From Candidatus Sumerlaeota bacterium (GTDB lineage Bacteria; Sumerlaeota; T1SED10-198M), in contig PWGE01000103.1 of assembly GCA_003554345.1 (NCBI GenBank), positions 1 to 6,456 on the forward strand: 6,456 nucleotides of DNA, read 5' to 3'. The translations under genes and the position numbers were made by a program. The notes beneath the pieces were generated by a model. It ran no database searches. It was not told the DNA's origin and saw nothing but the letters and a program-made list of their open reading frames with translations. Positions within the stretch are counted from its first letter, which is position 1. Each line of letters begins with the position of its first letter. This document shows positions 5,480 through 6,456 of the stretch, one piece after another.

Positions 5480-6456
5480 ATGAAAAGAAAAGAAATTACT
5501 GGTCCCACCTTTAAGGAAATGTTAAACCCTGCTTCTCAGCCGGAACATTTGCGAAAAAAAGCTTTGAAAGCTCAAGAAGATGATCCTCTTGACCCGGTGA
5601 ACCTATTCAATATAACTTTTAAAGACCCTTCCGATCGTATAAGATACTTTGTTGTTCCAAAAGAGCTTACAGGTGTTAAGGCGAATATAGTCTTTTTGAC
5701 TGCCAGAGATTTTCCCACCGGTAGTCATAAGGTAGGGCCAACATATACGATATTAATGGAAAAAATTATTGATAAAGAGGTTGACCCCACCCAACATTCA
5801 CTGGTGTGGCCTTCTACTGGTAATTATGGTATAGGTGGAGCATGGGTGGGAACGCGACTGGGTTATGATTCTGTGGTGATTTTACCGGAAGAGATGAGTG
5901 TTGAACGCTTTAAGCAAATTGAACAATATGGGGGACGAATCATAAAAACCAGTGGGGGTGAGAGCAACGTAAAAGAGATTTATGATAAATGTCACGAGCT
6001 GGTGGAACAGCAGCCAGAAAAAATACGAATTCTTAACCAGTTTAGCGAATGGGGCAATTATCATTTTCATTATTATGTGACGGGAAATACATCTCTGGAG
6101 TTAATACGGGAGTTGAAGGAAAGAGGCATTGGCAATGGTTCATGTAGTGCTGTTGTTTCTGCTATGGGATCTGGAGGCACGATTGCTTTTGGGGATCGTA
6201 TTAAACAGGTTTATCCCTCAAATCTGATAGTAGGTGTGGAACCCGTTCAGTGTCCTACTATTACCATGAATGGGTATGGAAGTCATGATATTCAGGGAAT
6301 CGGGGACAAGCATGTTACCTGGATACATAATGTTATGAATATGGACTGCATGATATGTGTTGATGACATGGAATCAAAAAAGGGGCTCCAGTTGGTGACT
6401 GATGAGAAGGGGAAATCTTTTTTGCGGGAAAACACCATGATTCCGGAAGAGACTAT
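5480..6456 (+). CDS. Fold-type II PLP-dependent enzyme, cysteine synthase family (3' truncated)
   Basis: The first 325 residues of a protein cut by the window edge. Fold-type II PLP enzymes carry out beta-elimination, beta-replacement or related chemistry on amino acids. The PLP lysine is K84 in PTGSHKVGPTY (79-89). The asparagine loop is STGNYG (112-117) and the phosphate-binding cup GSGGT (230-234). GVEP (252-255) follows as in cysteine synthase relatives. About 75 residues precede the PLP lysine, more than in classical CysK, so this is a longer-N-terminus subgroup rather than CysK itself. True CysK, threonine synthase-like, diaminopropionate ammonia-lyase-like or OrtB-like activities cannot be separated from sequence alone. 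The ATG lies 48 nt from the divergent kinase start, and the ribosome site is weak (AAAGAAG). Later frame breaks are absent. Family confident, substrate unknown. Confidence 0.88.
   Translation, partial: MKRKEITGPTFKEMLNPASQPEHLRKKALKAQEDDPLDPVNLFNITFKDPSDRIRYFVVPKELTGVKANIVFLTARDFPTGSHKVGPTYTILMEKIIDKEVDPTQHSLVWPSTGNYGIGGAWVGTRLGYDSVVILPEEMSVERFKQIEQYGGRIIKTSGGESNVKEIYDKCHELVEQQPEKIRILNQFSEWGNYHFHYYVTGNTSLELIRELKERGIGNGSCSAVVSAMGSGGTIAFGDRIKQVYPSNLIVGVEPVQCPTITMNGYGSHDIQGIGDKHVTWIHNVMNMDCMICVDDMESKKGLQLVTDEKGKSFLRENTMIPEET

Noticed and set aside
5882-6070. 62-residue minus-strand frame opposite the PLP enzyme
   Set aside because: It is antisense to conserved PLP-family sequence that stays open and matches its family throughout.

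Overview
The window reads as about 40% GC bacterial DNA, probably from an anaerobic or environmental Gram-negative lineage. That guess rests on a DUF116 protein, a multidomain GGDEF/hybrid histidine kinase, and short structured intergenic repeats. No RNA gene or diagnostic marker fixes the phylum, so taxonomy is left open.

Layout, left to right. Positions 1-642 contain no gene I can support. They hold three diverged copies of a hairpin-forming repeat spaced about 200 bp apart, a GC-rich nested inverted repeat, a run of degenerate 10-nt GTCC-type tandem units, and a weak candidate terminator for the operon to the right. Positions 643-5431 are a tightly packed minus-strand operon of four genes with gaps of 4, 0 and 6 nt. 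In transcription order these are an 832-residue signalling protein (degenerate receiver-like domain, GGDEF, receiver, histidine kinase, receiver), an ABC transporter ATPase, an ABC-2 type permease, and a DUF116 protein with a conserved cysteine set. Positions 5432-5479 are a 48-nt divergent promoter region. From 5480 to the right edge runs a plus-strand fold-type II PLP-dependent enzyme of the cysteine synthase family, truncated by the window.

The operon suggests that a c-di-GMP/phosphorelay sensor is made together with a small ABC-2 exporter and a Cys-rich DUF116 protein. The ATPase and permease almost certainly form one transporter. The functional link to the kinase and to DUF116 is inferred from spacing only. 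The sensor has no recognisable DNA-binding output and no transmembrane segment, so it is probably a cytosolic signal integrator. The PLP gene is divergent and need not share the pathway.
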